Part shown: positions 35,193 to 47,560 of the stretch, piece by piece | How the letters are laid out: every line of letters begins with the position of its first letter | Numbering within the stretch: the stretch's first letter is position 1 | DNA from: Papaver somniferum | Taxonomy: Eukaryota; Streptophyta; Magnoliopsida; Ranunculales; Papaveraceae | Assembly (NCBI RefSeq): GCF_003573695.1 | Contig: NC_039363.1 | Coordinates: forward strand, 158,498,406-158,562,405 | Direction of reading: 5' to 3' | DNA: 64,000 bases | Program-made: the position numbers and the translations under genes | Notes under the pieces: generated by a model | What the model was told of the DNA's origin: nothing | What the model saw: only the letters and a program-made list of their open reading frames with translations | The model's database searches: none

Positions 35193-35252
35193 GAAACTTC
35201 TTATGAGAATTTATTCTTATGTTTTAAGAAGGATAACTAGGGTTTGGAATAC

Positions 35253-36711
35253 TGATGGTTGTCGTAAGTGCAATCAAATTAATAATCTTATTTCCACACA
35301 ATTAACTGGTAATATAATGGAAGAAAGGATCGTTCCCACGAAGAGTAGTGAGTTTTAGTTGTCAAAGTGTCACAAAAGGAGGGGTTTTGTTTTATATTTT
35401 CAAACAAAATAAAATAATCAAAGCAAAAAAAATTGAGTTGTAATAGAGAGAGATGTGATTGAGGAATCCTTATTTGTTAATAAATCGTGAATGAGTTATT
35501 ATAATTTCATACTTGTCGTCAATCATAGATTATCACCAACCGTGGAATAACAACTAGCTCAGTGTTGTTCCCTAAATTCCTTTTATCACTGAGTAGGAAA
35601 GCTCTACAATACCAGATTCTATTCGTCAAAAACACCTAGTAGTAGCTCACTCAAGGTGTAATTTGGTCGAATTCTTTATCTTTTGTGAATTTATAGGTTG
35701 ATCCTAGCAGTTAGACTCTTAAATCAAGGTCCACTTTCAAGTTTGGTTTATATACACAGTCGCTCCACAGAATCCCTCTGTAAGGTCTCGTGTTCTCTAC
35801 TTGTGTAAAGGTTATTCTACGATTACTTATCTCATAACTCAATACTAGCAATAAATTAAATCAACAAATCAATTTAGTTGGCCACCTAAACAATCTATCA
35901 ATTAATCATAAATATTCATTATAGTATAAACAACGATAATCATATGAAGAATTTTAAAGTAGATTAATATAATAACTCAAATCTTGTTTATAACTTAGAA
36001 TTTATCCTCAATAAATAGGTGTTTATCTACTCATGAATATAGAAACATCCATGTTATACATATAAGAAAAGTTTAGAGATATCGTTACGATTGAAGAACC
36101 GCTCTAAAACCCTAGCTTTCGATCCGTGTGATGTTTCTCCTCTCCAATACTTACAATTTCGTGACCTTTTGATGATGTTTCATTCAAGTATAGGTTTACA
36201 TTTCTTGGAATTCAAGTATCTAGTTCGGTTCAAGAACCCGACCCGAAAATCTGAAATAATGACCCTAACCGTGAGTTTTGACCTTCCATGGTATGCATAC
36301 TTGCTTGCCTTCGGTATTCGATAAAAAGCTTGTTTTATCCACAACTTCTTCGTCCGAACTCGGAAGGACCTCATTCTTTTTGAATTCTTTTCCTGTTTCA
36401 ATTCTATTCAAGAAGGTGATGATAAATCCTAAATTTTAATGAGTTAAGATTAGTCTCTGGCCCGTCTCTTGATTTTGAGCGTTTTGCTCCTTTTCACCGC
36501 ACTTCTTCAACTACTCTTGGACTTGGGCACTTGGATACTTGGAATACTTCTATTCTTAGCTATTTTTATCACTTTGTAGCTCCTTTTTGGATGATTCACC
36601 TAATAGAGGAAAATAAGAGAAAACAAGAGTGATAATACGAATACATGCAAGAATAATAGCTAAAACAAGTATGAAATGGACATTAAAATCATATGAATTA
36701 TGCACTTATCA
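35253..36711 (-). mobile_element. AthZ 3' LTR (Athila-like)
   Basis: Minus strand: starts TGATAAGTGCATAATTCATA at 36711, preceded by the purine-rich GTGGGAATT, and ends GCACTTACGACAACCATCA at 35253. It contains CGTGGGAACGATCC near its end, common in Athila-like LTRs. The small ORF 36091-36324 is not gene-like. No second LTR of this element is in the window. Confidence 0.65.
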
Positions 36712-37533
36712 AATTCCCACACACTTATATTTTGCTAGTCCTCGAGCAAACTAAATCAAACAAATCCTAAATACAATAACTCCATGTCGTTGAGAAAACG
36801 GTTGCACTTAGCTAATGCAACAAGTTTTTAAACCCTTAGGTGTCCCTAGTGGACGAGTTACTGTCTCGTGAGGGTTTACAAGAGGTATACCAACAAAACC
36901 TACTCCAATATGTCACCTTTGAAGATTTACTAAGGATGGACACAAAGTAGTAAGCAAAAATTATCCTACATATGTTCTTTAGCTGCAAACATCTCACATA
37001 CATTCCAATCATCACACACAAGCAATTACTTACATGTGACATTCAACCTGATTGCAAAACTCTACTAAGATAGTCATTGTACTTTTTGCAACGTTTGCCA
37101 CAACACTCGCACACGGAAATCACATGGATAGATAAAAAAAATGGAAATAGAAAAGTGAAGTGTGAAAATGTTGACTAAAGTGAAAGTGTTACCCACAATG
37201 CTTGTATGAATGTCGTCAAAGAATTCTTATTTATAGCGCAATAGTTAAGAGAATCACCCATTTAACTCGACCATATGATTAGATACTCTAAGCGCATGTT
37301 CCTTTTCAGCAAGTATGTGATATTTGCCTTGGATCATGCGTTCTACGCTTATTTAAGCGACGGAGACATGGACGTTTCACACATACTGCTATCCAAGTGT
37401 TGAGAACCTCATCAATAGTCTTTTTGACCTGCTATATAATGATGGTATGATTTTTTTTTCATCGACTACATGATTAGTCTGCAATTCCGGACCTATCATA
37501 AAATTATTAATGTAGATAAATGAAGATGAGCCT

Positions 37534-37565
<32 letters not shown>

Positions 37566-38649
37566 TTTTTTTGGATCACCCTTTAGGAGTGTAAGACAAT
37601 TGTCTATGGGGATTTTATATACTCAACCAATGATTACCTTGCTACAACATCCATGGCAGTATCAGGATCCCGCTAAATCACTTTAGAGAAACATATAACT
37701 GCAAAAAAAGAAAGAAAGTGATTCAGTAATGATTAATTGCGAGGATGGATCTTTCAAACGACTACCATGATATTGCTAGCACCTGAGTTTAACATTCAAT
37801 TATGAACGTATATATAAGGACTGTAGAATGATAAAGTAGAACTCAATCTATAGTCGCAAGAACTGTTTCAACCTAAAAAGGTTTAGAGTGTCATCCTAAA
37901 TAGCTCATAATTAACTCCAAAAGATGAAGTCTCAAGAATGCAATAAATCAAAGAGTATTTTTTTTATGTATATATGCATATAGTATGACACTAAATACTC
38001 CCCCACACTTAAACTCAACATTTTCCTCAATGTTCAAAACCGAAAATTCTGATATCTGAAATAACAGCCCTGAAAAACTCGAAAATTGTATCAATGGGTA
38101 GGGAACTAGGAAAAGCATCCTAAAAAAAAAGTTGTTCACCTACATCTTTTATATAAGGTGTCAAAAGGGAATAGTTTTTCGATAAACGATCTGACTTTTA
38201 TGGTCTCCAGACTGACAGACATGCAATCTATAAAAGTTCTGGAAAAATGCCGAAACTCAAATGTCCAGGCATATCTGTCCAACTTAACAGACTCCGAATT
38301 CAGATTTTGTTTTTGGAAAAGGCGGATGAGTCTTTCCTATTTAAAAGTTGGGGTTAACCACTCATATCGGGCTCCGTATGAAGTTTAGAAAAGACAGGTG
38401 AGCATGGAAAATTCTGACTGTGCACTTGTCTGGCCTCCGGAGTTGTTTTCATGACAAGTGCGCAGTTAGAATTTTCTGACGAGAATTCGTCAATACTTTC
38501 ATTGTAGATATAGGACTTTGTAAAATCTAAGATGAGAATGCAAGATATGATATGCAAAACTAAGAAAATTATAAACAAAAAGGGATAGAGATACAAAACC
38601 GATGGGTTGCCTCCCATATAGTGCTTTGTTTAACGTCCTCATCCCGACT
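36712..38649 (-). mobile_element. AthZ 3' non-coding internal region
   Basis: Minus strand from 38640: GGACGTTAAACAAAGCAC and GGGAGGCAACCC, then near 38035 GAACATTGAGGAAAATG and GTGTGGGGGAG, both typical of the region after Athila-type pol. It has a (TA) run at 37540-37560. No ORF with a recognisable product (38158-38388 and 37948-38139 rejected). Confidence 0.65.
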
Positions 38650-38985
38650 TGGCATTCCCAATTATGCTACTCCTCCAGAGGGAGTAAATCACGAAGCTCA
38701 ATTTCATCCATTTTCACATAAACAACGTTCTCATAATATGGCTTCAATCTATGGTCGTTTACTTTTAAATTCGTCGCATCTCTAAGACTAGAAATTTCAA
38801 CTACACCCATAAGAGAAAACATTAGTAACAACAAACGGTCCAATCCATTTGGACCTTAGCTTTCCAGGAAATAGTTTAAGACGAGAATTAAATAAAAGAA
38901 CTTTTTGGCTCACAATAAAACTCTTTCAGGAAATCATTTTGTCATGAAAACGTTTCGTCTTTGTAGATGGGGAAAACAATTTGCT
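38650..38985 (-). pseudogene. AthZ integrase C-terminal remnant
   Basis: Minus strand reads FHDKMIS, then [20 protein letters not shown] and WIGPFVV, the conserved C-terminal segment of Athila-type integrase, followed by a frameshifted tail. The catalytic core is missing: the frame is cut at about 38985-39010, where TatX LTR starts. Confidence 0.7.
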
Positions 38986-39060
38986 GGTAGGGAAGTGAAG
39001 ATACGAGCGTGCGGACAAGACTCCTCAACCGAGCAAAATTCTTAACCTCACACATATGTA

Positions 39061-39275
39061 TATAGAGCCGCCCGAATCTATACACGGTCTCTCTACATAG
39101 TCAGGGAACAGTGAGTGTCACCGACGTCCTGAAGGTGTTAAGCTCTCAATCATACGGAGAACCGCCCAATCGTTCGTCTATGTATAGGTGAGTATCTCTA
39201 TGTATTCAGGGAACAACGAGTGTCACCGACATCCTGGAGGCGTTAAGTTCTCAATCATACGGAGAACCGCCCAAT
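39061..39275. repeat. Tandem duplication inside TatX LTR, about 110-bp unit
   Basis: Two units share CAGGGAACA, GAGTGTCACCGAC, TCAATCATACGGAGAACCGC and CCAAT, at about 39068-39172 and 39175-39275, differing at several bases. This is an imperfect LTR-internal tandem repeat. Confidence 0.8.
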
Positions 39276-39447
39276 TATGTTATTCTACATAAAGGTCATG
39301 ATGAAATGAGTAACATCGAACGCTTTGGGGAGGCCTTTCGAGTGACATATGCATCATGGCTCGTAAAATATGAATCGTCACATGCGTTCCCGAAACCGTG
39401 TCAGAAACATGCAATATCATGATTTTACGATTTTGACCTTTGTTGAA

Positions 39448-39452
39448 AATCC
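39448..39452 (+). repeat. Target-site duplication of Ret-2
   Basis: AATCC here and TATCC at 53014-53018 flank Ret-2. Removing the element and one copy restores a continuous TatX LTR start (GAAAATCCACCATCAACA), which is why the LTR edge is set at 39453. Confidence 0.7.
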
Positions 39453-40352
39453 ACTTTGACTACTCGTTTTCCCATAGTCTACCTAATGTATACAGTTTGG
39501 AGAATCAGATATTAAGTAGTATCGATGCCTCAGTTGAACTGATGATGCTAAGGAATAGAAGATATCAAAGATCACAATAATAACAAAGAACACAAATATA
39601 AATTAAATGCTACTAAGTTATCATGAGACACAAGATATTACGTGATTCGACTTTCGTCTATGTCCACGGGGTAATGAGTGATTTGTTTGTATTAAGTTGT
39701 AGTGGTTACCAAAGATCTTAAATGTTTCCCAAATTAATAGAGAGAACTCAATTTGAAGTCATTACTTAAGTTCTAAACATTAAAGAGGTAAGCTTAAAAC
39801 TAGATCTTCTTCTCCTAGAAATTGAATGCCTTAATTTGTTGGTGAAGCTTGGTATTTATGGACCTTTCGACTCTAGGTATATCTTTGCTGTCTTGGGGTC
39901 CATCGATCCCTGATATACCTTCTGTACAAATGGTATCTTCGTTCACCGCACGCTTTCTCCAGTCGGACTCTGCCACCTCAGCTGAACCACGTTCCTTAGG
40001 GAACTTCCCAGCCTTAGTACAGATTGTACCTTCGTTCATCGCCAGCCTCTGCCAATCTAGTTCCGCCACATAATATCTCTCCACATGCTTTGATTATGCG
40101 TGTAGATAAGAGATTTTTGCATTTAATGCTGATTAGATATGTCATCTACCTTTGTCCCTTCACCAGCTGCCTCCTCATAGACTAGGATTTTACTTCTTTC
40201 ATCTTAGCCGTCGAGGCATCCTTTCTTGGGACGAGATAAAGTAGATCTACGAAGGTATCCTCTGTCACTTGGATTCCCAGCGAGGGCTACACAATTATCT
40301 TGTATGTGACCATTGAGATCGTGACACGTGCTCCGCAGAATATTGGTATTCA
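39453..40352 (-). mobile_element. 3' LTR of Ret-2
   Basis: 900 bp, homologous over its length to 52123-53013. Minus strand starts TGAATACCAATATTCTGCGG. Just inside (40353-40370, minus) lies AAAAAAATGGGCAAACTG, the likely plus-strand primer region. The TATA position reads CCATAAATACC at about 39848-39860, one change from the 5' LTR. Confidence 0.88.
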
Positions 40353-41066
40353 CAGTTTGCCCATTTTTTTCATATTCTACCGTTTGGTAAGATTGGAAGA
40401 AAACTCTCGTAACGACACCATTTTTGCACGTACCGATTGGGTGGTCCCCATATTTCCTTTCATGCAATAACTTCCCCTTGAATTTCAGGATGTACAAACT
40501 TTTGGATTCTTTAGCCGCCTATAAGAAGAGAATAAAGAGGAGGAATTTTCATTAACTTTTTTTCTTCCTCTCGAATTGTCTCTCTCTGTCTCTTTCAGAG
40601 ATTTTCTTCCACCATCAACGGCTGACCTTTTCTTCGTTTTTCCAAAGCTTTTTGGTTCAATACTCGATCATCATATATAAGTAAGCGATACTTTTCCTTT
40701 TGCTGTTGCTTTTCGTACTTCCCCATGCTTAATTCTGTCTTCTCTTATTCGATTTGTTGGAGAATGTTGTTGTACTTGCATGTGTGAGTTTTAATTCTCT
40801 TTTGCTCGTTCATGTTGTATGAGAACTTGGGTTTGCTCCCATTTCGTATTTTGGTGTTGATTTTTCCATGATTGTTCTTCGCCTTTAATCTTTCTTATGG
40901 TGGTGAATAACCTTTGATTTCGTCTTATGGTGGGTTTAAATTGCTTCCCCTGGTTGGTTCATTTAAACCCATGCCCAAAGTATGCTTATTTTTTCCCCCA
41001 ATTTTCTTTTGAGTTACCTGTAATTTCAATTCGCCATTGCTGACGAGATGTTCTTCCTTCTAGTGT
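40353..41066 (+). promoter_or_regulatory. Putative promoter and leader of the Ret-2 aORF
   Basis: Plus strand: CCTATAAGAAGAG (about 40515) is a plausible TATA, followed by a pyrimidine-rich leader. There is a donor-like AAGTAAGCG at 40678-40686, and acceptors TTCTAG (41062) and TGTTAG (41068) just before the open aORF frame. This suggests a separate antisense transcript with a leader intron. No ATG in frame is seen before about 41133, so the start is uncertain. Confidence 0.4.
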
Positions 41067-44000
41067 TAGGATAATGAGACTTCCGAAGAAACATACGTGC
41101 AAGGATACGCATTGTCTGCTGAGCCTCCTCTGCACATGGATCATCCTGATGCTATGCCTTCTCCTCCTAAGGAAACTGAGGCTGGTGAGTGTATTCAGGT
41201 GGATACGGTCCCTGAGGCTATTGCGCACTCTGATGCTGGAGAGGTTGGCGCTGAGGTTCTTCCTCCTCCTCCACCCCATTACGATCTCCAGAGACTGCAG
41301 CTTCGTGACAAAGATAGCTTCACTCATCTGTCTTTAGCTGAAATCTTCAAGTCTTTTCGTTTTCATAAATTTCATATCTCCTTTGTTGATGGACCTGACG
41401 TGCTTACGGAGTATTTGATCCAGAGCTTTCCTTATGATGAGAATAATTTGTTGATTAGTGTCGGTCAGTTGGCCGCAGACCTTCTCCTACCCTTGTATAG
41501 TAGAAAGGATCCTTTATACTATGATGTTTTATCCACTAAGGATGACCCAACAAACAAAACTCAGGTCCGAGGGATAGAACAGTATAATGGTAATTACTGG
41601 CGTGCCCTTCGCGAGTCTTGGTATCGTAGCAAGGGTAAGACTACTTTGAAGTCTTATGACCCTTTTGCTCCGGGGAGATCTATGAGGAGGATTATACTCC
41701 TTCCAATTTCAATGCCACCTATGTTGACGCCATTCAGAGAAACAGTCTTATTCCTTGGAGTGTTGGTCCTCTCCGTATTCATGTTACTGCCAAGCATATT
41801 AGGGAAGGTAATACCCTTCGTTTGTTGGAGGAAATAGACAAGACTGGGCTGACTGTCATTCCTTACTCTGCCAAGCTTCCGTTGCCGAAGGATGATCGCA
41901 TTCAACAGGATCATGATGATCGTTGGGCTCGTACATCCCTTCACATTATTGGTCCTCGGGCTTACGTTTTTACCTCTGTAGACCCCAATGTTCCCCGCAT
42001 AGCTTCTTCCTTGCCTGCTAAGTATGATGGGTATCAACCTTGGGTCTTCAACCCTGCTACTTACGAGGTAAGATTTTTATAACGTTGACGCCTTTGTTTT
42101 CTTTGTCTTGTGGCTTTTGCTAAGTGTCTTCCTCTTGCAGCTTGCCCCTACTGCTTTTGCTGAGACTGATCCGCGATCTGCTAGTAATTCTGTAGCTGCT
42201 AGGACAAGGAAAATGAGGGCTTCTTCTGAAGCTTCCAACACACCTGTGGAGGTAAGGATTACACTCCTACCTAAGTGTTCGTAGATTCTTTAGTATTTTT
42301 TCCCTGATCCTTAGCTCTCGCATGTGTTTTTCTCTTAGGCTTCCGGGAAGAAGGGCAAGTTAAAAGCCGTGATTGATGTTAATGAGTCTGATGAGGGCCC
42401 CAAGGTTGGTGAGGAAGAGCCTGATGACCAGGATATGGAGGATATTGGCTTCAGTCCTCATTTGGATGATATTGAGGAAGATTTTTCCAAGGAGAACCCA
42501 GTCATATTCGTGCTGGCTCAGTGGAGGGTGAGAACCTCGTAGATGGTGGTGATGCTCCATTTGTTAACCCTGTTAGTTTTCAAGCTCCAGCTCCTACTTT
42601 GTCTCCAAGGGTACCCTCGTTTTATTCCCCTGGTGGAGCATTGCCTATTGTCTCAGCTACTATTGGAGCTGTTGTTATAGCTTCCAAGAGTCTTCCTTCG
42701 TCTCTTGATACTTCGCATCAATCAAGTGGTTCGTTTGCTAAGGCTGTTACCCCGGTGGTGAGGGTTAGAATTTTAGACTCTCAGCCGAAGAAGAAGGTTG
42801 TGATTTCACTAGGCATCTTCTCCTTCAATGCTATGCCAACCTCGTTAGGGAGCGCTCAATCTGTTTCTACTTCCCCTGTTAGCAAAGCTGTTGGACCTCC
42901 GCCTTCGTCACCAGATTGGACCGTACTGGGTAATCTTCCTTCTGCTGGTGATATGGACTTAGGTGGTGCTCAATATTTTTCTTTAGTTCCCAGGTCGTCT
43001 ACCATGCTGTCTCTTCATCGTGGTGAGGGCTTGGTAATCGTGCCCCATGTTCGCTCTCAAGCGATTGATGGAGTTGTTGTTGAGTCTGGCAAGGGTAAGC
43101 TACCTGAGAACTTGAGCGTTGGTAGCTCTGATGATGTCATTATTGAAGCCATTATTCATGATTCAAAAAGCCCCTTTTCTGCTGAGGTTGATCGTCATCA
43201 CCTGGATAGATCTTTTGAGGTAGCTTCGAAGTTGGATGTGCTGTCTGCTCAATATTGTGCGGCTAAGGATTTATTCTTTGACCCGGACTTCCTTGCTCCA
43301 TCCAGAGCTTTGGTGAAATCCACAGGGGTAGCATCCAAGAGATGAGGGCTTTCATGGACACCTATGCTGATTTCCTTCCTCGTCTCTCAGCGTTCTCATT
43401 AAGTGATTCCTACCTTAACGCTTCACAGTTGTTTTGATTTTCGTTTGTTCTTATACTCCTTTGTGTGCAGCTTTGCAAGCAAACAGATGTTGGATGCACC
43501 TTGTTCAAGTTCTATAGGGCTAAGTGTACTCACTTGAGTGCTCTGTTGGAGCGTGCTCGTCAAGAATATGCCCTCGTTAGCACAAAACAACCTTTGTCCA
43601 GTGATGCTGCTTCTATTGCTAGGGTATCTTCGTTAGAGGATGATCCGAGGAAGACTCAGAGATCCTTGGAAGCTTGTTTGTTGGCTCTTGAGAGAGCTAA
43701 CAATGCTGCTAAAGTTGCTGAGGACGGGCGTAAAGCTGATGATTCCGCTCTGGCTGCTGAGTCCTCCAAAGTCGTAGGTTCGTTTCTTCCTTCCCTTCCC
43801 TTAGCTTTGTTTTTGTTCTTGTTTCGTGGCATAGTCCTGAGACAACCTTCGCCTGCCAGCTGGTAGCTCTAGTGAGCTTAGATATCTCCGGGATCAAGTA
43901 TCCAAGTTAACTTCCGATGTTTGGTATTATCAGAAGAAGTCTGACAGGTTGATGAACGTAACTGTTCATAATGAGGCCCAACTGTCCCTTGAATCTGCTC

Positions 44001-44870
44001 ATAACACGCATTTAGTGAAGCAGATGGCTTTGCTTCGTAAAGAATGTGACAAAACCCTTAATTGGAAGGAGAGTCTCATTTTAAAGAAAAAGGAGGATAT
44101 TGCCTTAGTTGAGAGATGCCTCTCAGCCAAGAAATTATCCGCAAGAAATATCATGCGGATTCAAAGATGCTTTTGCTTCATTATCTATGGTTACTGCAGA
44201 GCGTAATGTTTTATCTTCTGAGGTATGTTCTCTTAAGAATAGACTTTTCGAGGCAGGCTCTGTGCCATATTCCATGTCCCATGCGTCCTTAGTTAGGAAG
44301 TTGGAAGAGTTAGAGAATGTTTACCAGGTTTTATCCTCTGAGAGTGCTTCGTTCCGGATTGATGTTGATGATCTCTGAACTGAACGTGATACCATTGTGG
44401 AAGATCTTGAAGCCGCTGAGGTGGACCTTGCGGAGGCCCAGCATAGTTTAGAAGAATCCCTTATCCATGTAGGAGGTATCTTAGGGTCCTTATATTCCAG
44501 CAACATTCTTTATGTCTTTTTCCGCTTCTTCTTATTGCTTACACCCTTCTTTCTCTCAGGTCTCCAGGAATAGTTGGTGGGTGCAAATGCCAAGATCAAT
44601 CGTCTCGAAGGCCAGATATCCTCGATGGAGATATTCCGTCAATTTGATGCTGCTATTAATTTCAAGGTTGAGGATATTCAGCAAGCTAATGATTATCCTA
44701 GTGCTCAGGTGATGGAGCTTCGTCGGAAGTCGGCTTCGGATCTGGAGGTTCAATCTTCTCAGATGAAGGTACAATATGAACGTTCTGCCATTGATTACAT
44801 CAACGTTGCCTTTGCAGAAGCTGAGCTACAAGCTGAAAGAGTTGTCTTTACTCTTCTTCCTTACCCTTGA
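41067..44870 (+). pseudogene. Ret-2 antisense ORF (aORF), multi-exon
   Basis: Exon 1 (to 42067) reads DNETSEETYVQGYALSA, a Pro/acidic stretch, then LRDKDSFTHLSLAEIFKSF, DGPDVLTEYLIQSFPYDENN and NYWRALRESWYRSKG. Introns at 42068-42140, 42252-42338 and one ending 43470 match Ret-1. Exon 3 is acidic (DEGPKVGEEEPDDQD), then Ser/Pro-rich. Exon 4 on is coiled coil (THLSALLERARQEYALV; HNEAQLSLESAHNTHLVKQM), ending VVFTLLPYP near 44869. Single-base frameshifts near 41687, 42500 and 43315 break it. An unrecognised domain with a long coiled coil. Sequence conservation with Ret-1 across exons and splice sites argues it once encoded protein. Confidence 0.75.
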
Positions 44871-45606
44871 TCATGTCGTGTCCAGTCTATCTTAACCAAA
44901 ATTTTGTTGTATTATGCCCCCAGCTGAGGGGCCTTTGTATCGTGTCCTTTCCTTGAAACAATGCTTCGTGATGGTTTGAACCTTTGTTATCTGCAACTTT
45001 TAAGACATGTTAGTCATATTTTGGTAACATTATTATTGTACCTATGTTATTGCATGAATATTTTGTTTGTAGACATATTGTGTCTAGATGATTGTACATT
45101 CAAGTCATCACAAGGTGCTAACGTATGTTTAACCTTGAGTGGAACATTCATCGTCCTACCTAAGTATCCTTTGTCCAGAAGGTACCGTAGTGGCGAAGGC
45201 TCCTACGTGGGAAATAGTTTTCCTGTAACCCTACGCGTTCAGCGCGAAGGCTGCTTTACTTCGACAAGGTATCTCTATAGGGGATATCTTACTTTTTCTT
45301 ATTTCCTCATGAATGGAGCCATCACTTCGAGGATCCGAGTATTGACATATGCGTAGTTATGTCTTACCTTGTCTCATCGTCAGTCCTGACGGAGGGTGTC
45401 TATTCTAACCCAATTTGTACCTAATCAAAAATTGACTTTCTCTTAGCAAAAAGTTTCTTTCATTTATTAGTAAGGTTCATAATACCTTTGATCAGGGATA
45501 GAACATGGTTTGCTATTTCTCGTTCCCTTCTTCTTCTAAGTAATCACCATTCTCTTGCGGGTAGTACTTTTTTAGGTACATTTCATTCCAAGGGTGTTGC
45601 AATACT
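44871..45606. other. Ret-2 spacer between aORF and integrase
   Basis: Collinear with 4691-5440 in Ret-1. A frame at 44961-45356 is not conserved in Ret-1 as protein. Transcripts from both strands would converge here. No terminator is identifiable. Confidence 0.5.
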
Positions 45607-46590
45607 TTACCTTTGAGGGTCCTTAGGTAGTATGACCCTTTTCCAGCGATGTCGTGTATGATATAGGGACCCGTCCCACGTCAGAGATAGCTTGCCCCAC
45701 TCTTTGATACGTTCTTCGACCATAAAGTTTCTGAGGATGACGCGCTTCAGCCTTCGTTGACAGATTACGATCTTCTGCAAAGCCACTTCACGCCTTTCTT
45801 CAAGATCATCGAGCTTCTCTAGCATTAGGTCCGTTGTTAGGTTCCTCTTCCATGCCTCCGTTTTTGTTTTTGGAAGTATTATCTCCATTGAAATGACTTC
45901 TTCGGCTCTGTAGGTTAGGAAGAATGGAGTTTCTCCCGTGGCCACCCTTCTTGTAGTTCGGTAGGCCCATACGACATTGTGCAGTTGTTCGCACCATCTT
46001 TTCTTGTATGCTCGTAGCTTTTTATTCAAGTTCATCGCTATTATTTTGTTAGTCGCCTCCGCTTTTCCATTGCTCTTAGGGTATGTAGGAGTGGACTTGT
46101 TTTTCTGAATGTTGAAAGTATCGAACAACATATCTATGTTATTTCCTTGCAACTGCTTGCCATTGTCAGAGACTATGGCGGATGGTATTCCAAACCTGCG
46201 TATGATTTGCTCAAACAAGAACTTAAAGACATGTGTCCCTAATTCTCGTTAAAGCCTTTGCTTCCACCCACTTGGTGAAGTAATCTGTAGCCACAATAAG
46301 GTATTTTCTCTTCTAGGTCCCCTCTATCAAGGGTCCAACAATATCAACCCCCCACTTGAAAAATGTCCAAGGGCTGATGACTGAGTTAAGCTCCGTTGCT
46401 GGTGCTTTAATCTTCCTGGAAAAGCATTGGCATCTCTCACAGCGCTTAGATACGTTCTTTGAATCTTTGTCCATGCTTAGCCAGTAGTATCCTTACATTT
46501 TGGCTTTGACTGCCAAGGACCTTCTTCCGCTATGACTGCCGGCATCTCCGCTGTGTATATCATGGAGTATTCTTCTGCCTTCGGTTCATG
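45607..46590 (-). pseudogene. Integrase of Ret-2
   Basis: From right: HDIHSGDAGSHSG with CERCQCFSRK (HHCC zinc-binding N-domain, 46420-46580), then WGVDIVGPL (first catalytic Asp) and VATDYFTKWVEAKAL. After a frameshift near 46220 come IVSDNGKQ (second Asp) and PKSNGKAEATNK (catalytic Glu), then the C-domain GETPFFLTYRAEEV to stop near 45607. Integrase joins element DNA to the chromosome. All three acidic residues are readable, but stops (for example near 46487 and 46316) and the frameshift disable it. Confidence 0.85.
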
Positions 46591-47560
46591 AGAGGCACCG
46601 CATCAGAGGTCCAAGAAATGACCTTATGTACAATATTCCATCACGCAGGATGTACATTGCTGCTTTTGATTCAAGTTTCCGAGCCTCCTTGACATCTGCT
46701 GGTAAGGTACCTTTGTCAAGGTATTGGTGAATTGGAATCCTCCAATCATCCTCCGCTTCGTCTTCGTTGTCTGCGTCCGACATAGATTGGTCTTTTTCAG
46801 ATTCTTCGACTTCGTCATCTGGTTCTTCTTCTTCTTCTTTTCCATTCTCATATTCTCTCATGGCTCGAGTCTGAACGGCCAAAGCTTCCCCAGCTTCTGA
46901 GATTGGTCCCTCTATCGAAATCTCGTATATCCTTCCAATTTGCACGGAGGTGGTATTTCTGTCCCTTAGCATCGATGATATGAATGCTAAGGCATCTGCG
47001 TGTATGTTATCTTTTCGACAGACATGTCTGAATGTAACGTTGTTGATTTTTGACGCATGCTCCTGTGCTAACTTTAGGTACGAAGATAGTACTGGATCCA
47101 AAGTTTGATATTTGAGCTCAATTTGTCTAATGACTAACTGTGAGTCAACAGTCAAACAAACATATGATAATCCTGGCTCCCATTCCAAGCATAGACCATG
47201 TATGATCGCCTCGTATTCTGTGATGTTATTAGTGTATTGTTCGAATTCTAACCTGAATGCATAGATAAGTCGGTCTCCAGTAGGGGTTGTTATACAATCC
47301 TTATGCCTGCGCCTTCTCCATTGGAGGAGCCATCTACGAATATCTCCCACCTCCGTGAATTCTGAGATTCCAAGAGATCTTCTGGTTCTTGCTTGTCTTC
47401 CTCCATTACTGGGATGCCATCTATCTCTGCTTCGTCTTTGAGAGGTAGGTTCGCTAGAAAGTCTTCTAAGATTTGCGATTTCTCAGCCTTCATAATCTCA
47501 AAGATTATGTGGAACTTTTTGATCATGGCATTCCATTTTTCCACCCTTCCAATTTTCTCC
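46586..47560 (-). pseudogene. RNase H region of Ret-2
   Basis: IFVDGSSNGEGAGIRIV (47290-47350) holds the first Asp. After a frameshift come NNITEYEAIIHGL (Glu), LTVDSQLVIRQI (Asp) and NIHADALA. An acidic linker (NGKEEEEEPDDEVEESEKDQ) follows, then the connection to integrase. It degrades RNA in RNA-DNA hybrids during reverse transcription. The frame change between the first and second motif breaks it. Confidence 0.8.

Larger units (their letters stand above)
39011..39452 (-). mobile_element. TatX LTR fragment (continued at 53014-53028)
   Basis: Minus strand: the LTR start TGTTGATGGTGGA is at 53028-53014. The sequence then resumes after Ret-2 at 39452 with TTTTCAACAAAGGTC and GTTTCGGGAACGCATGTGAC. 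The shared PPT and start with TatY make it a related family. The left boundary near 39011 is approximate and may be a truncation. Confidence 0.65.

Noticed and set aside
38158..38388. 76-aa ORF in AthZ 3' region
   Set aside because: Non-coding side of an Athila 3' region, no homologue in the window.
39061..39275. CRISPR-like direct repeats
   Set aside because: Only two long imperfect units in a plant LTR; no spacers or cas genes.
41074..41337. 87-aa ORF starting ATGAGACTTCC
   Set aside because: Shifted frame over aORF exon 1; the other frame is the one conserved with Ret-1.
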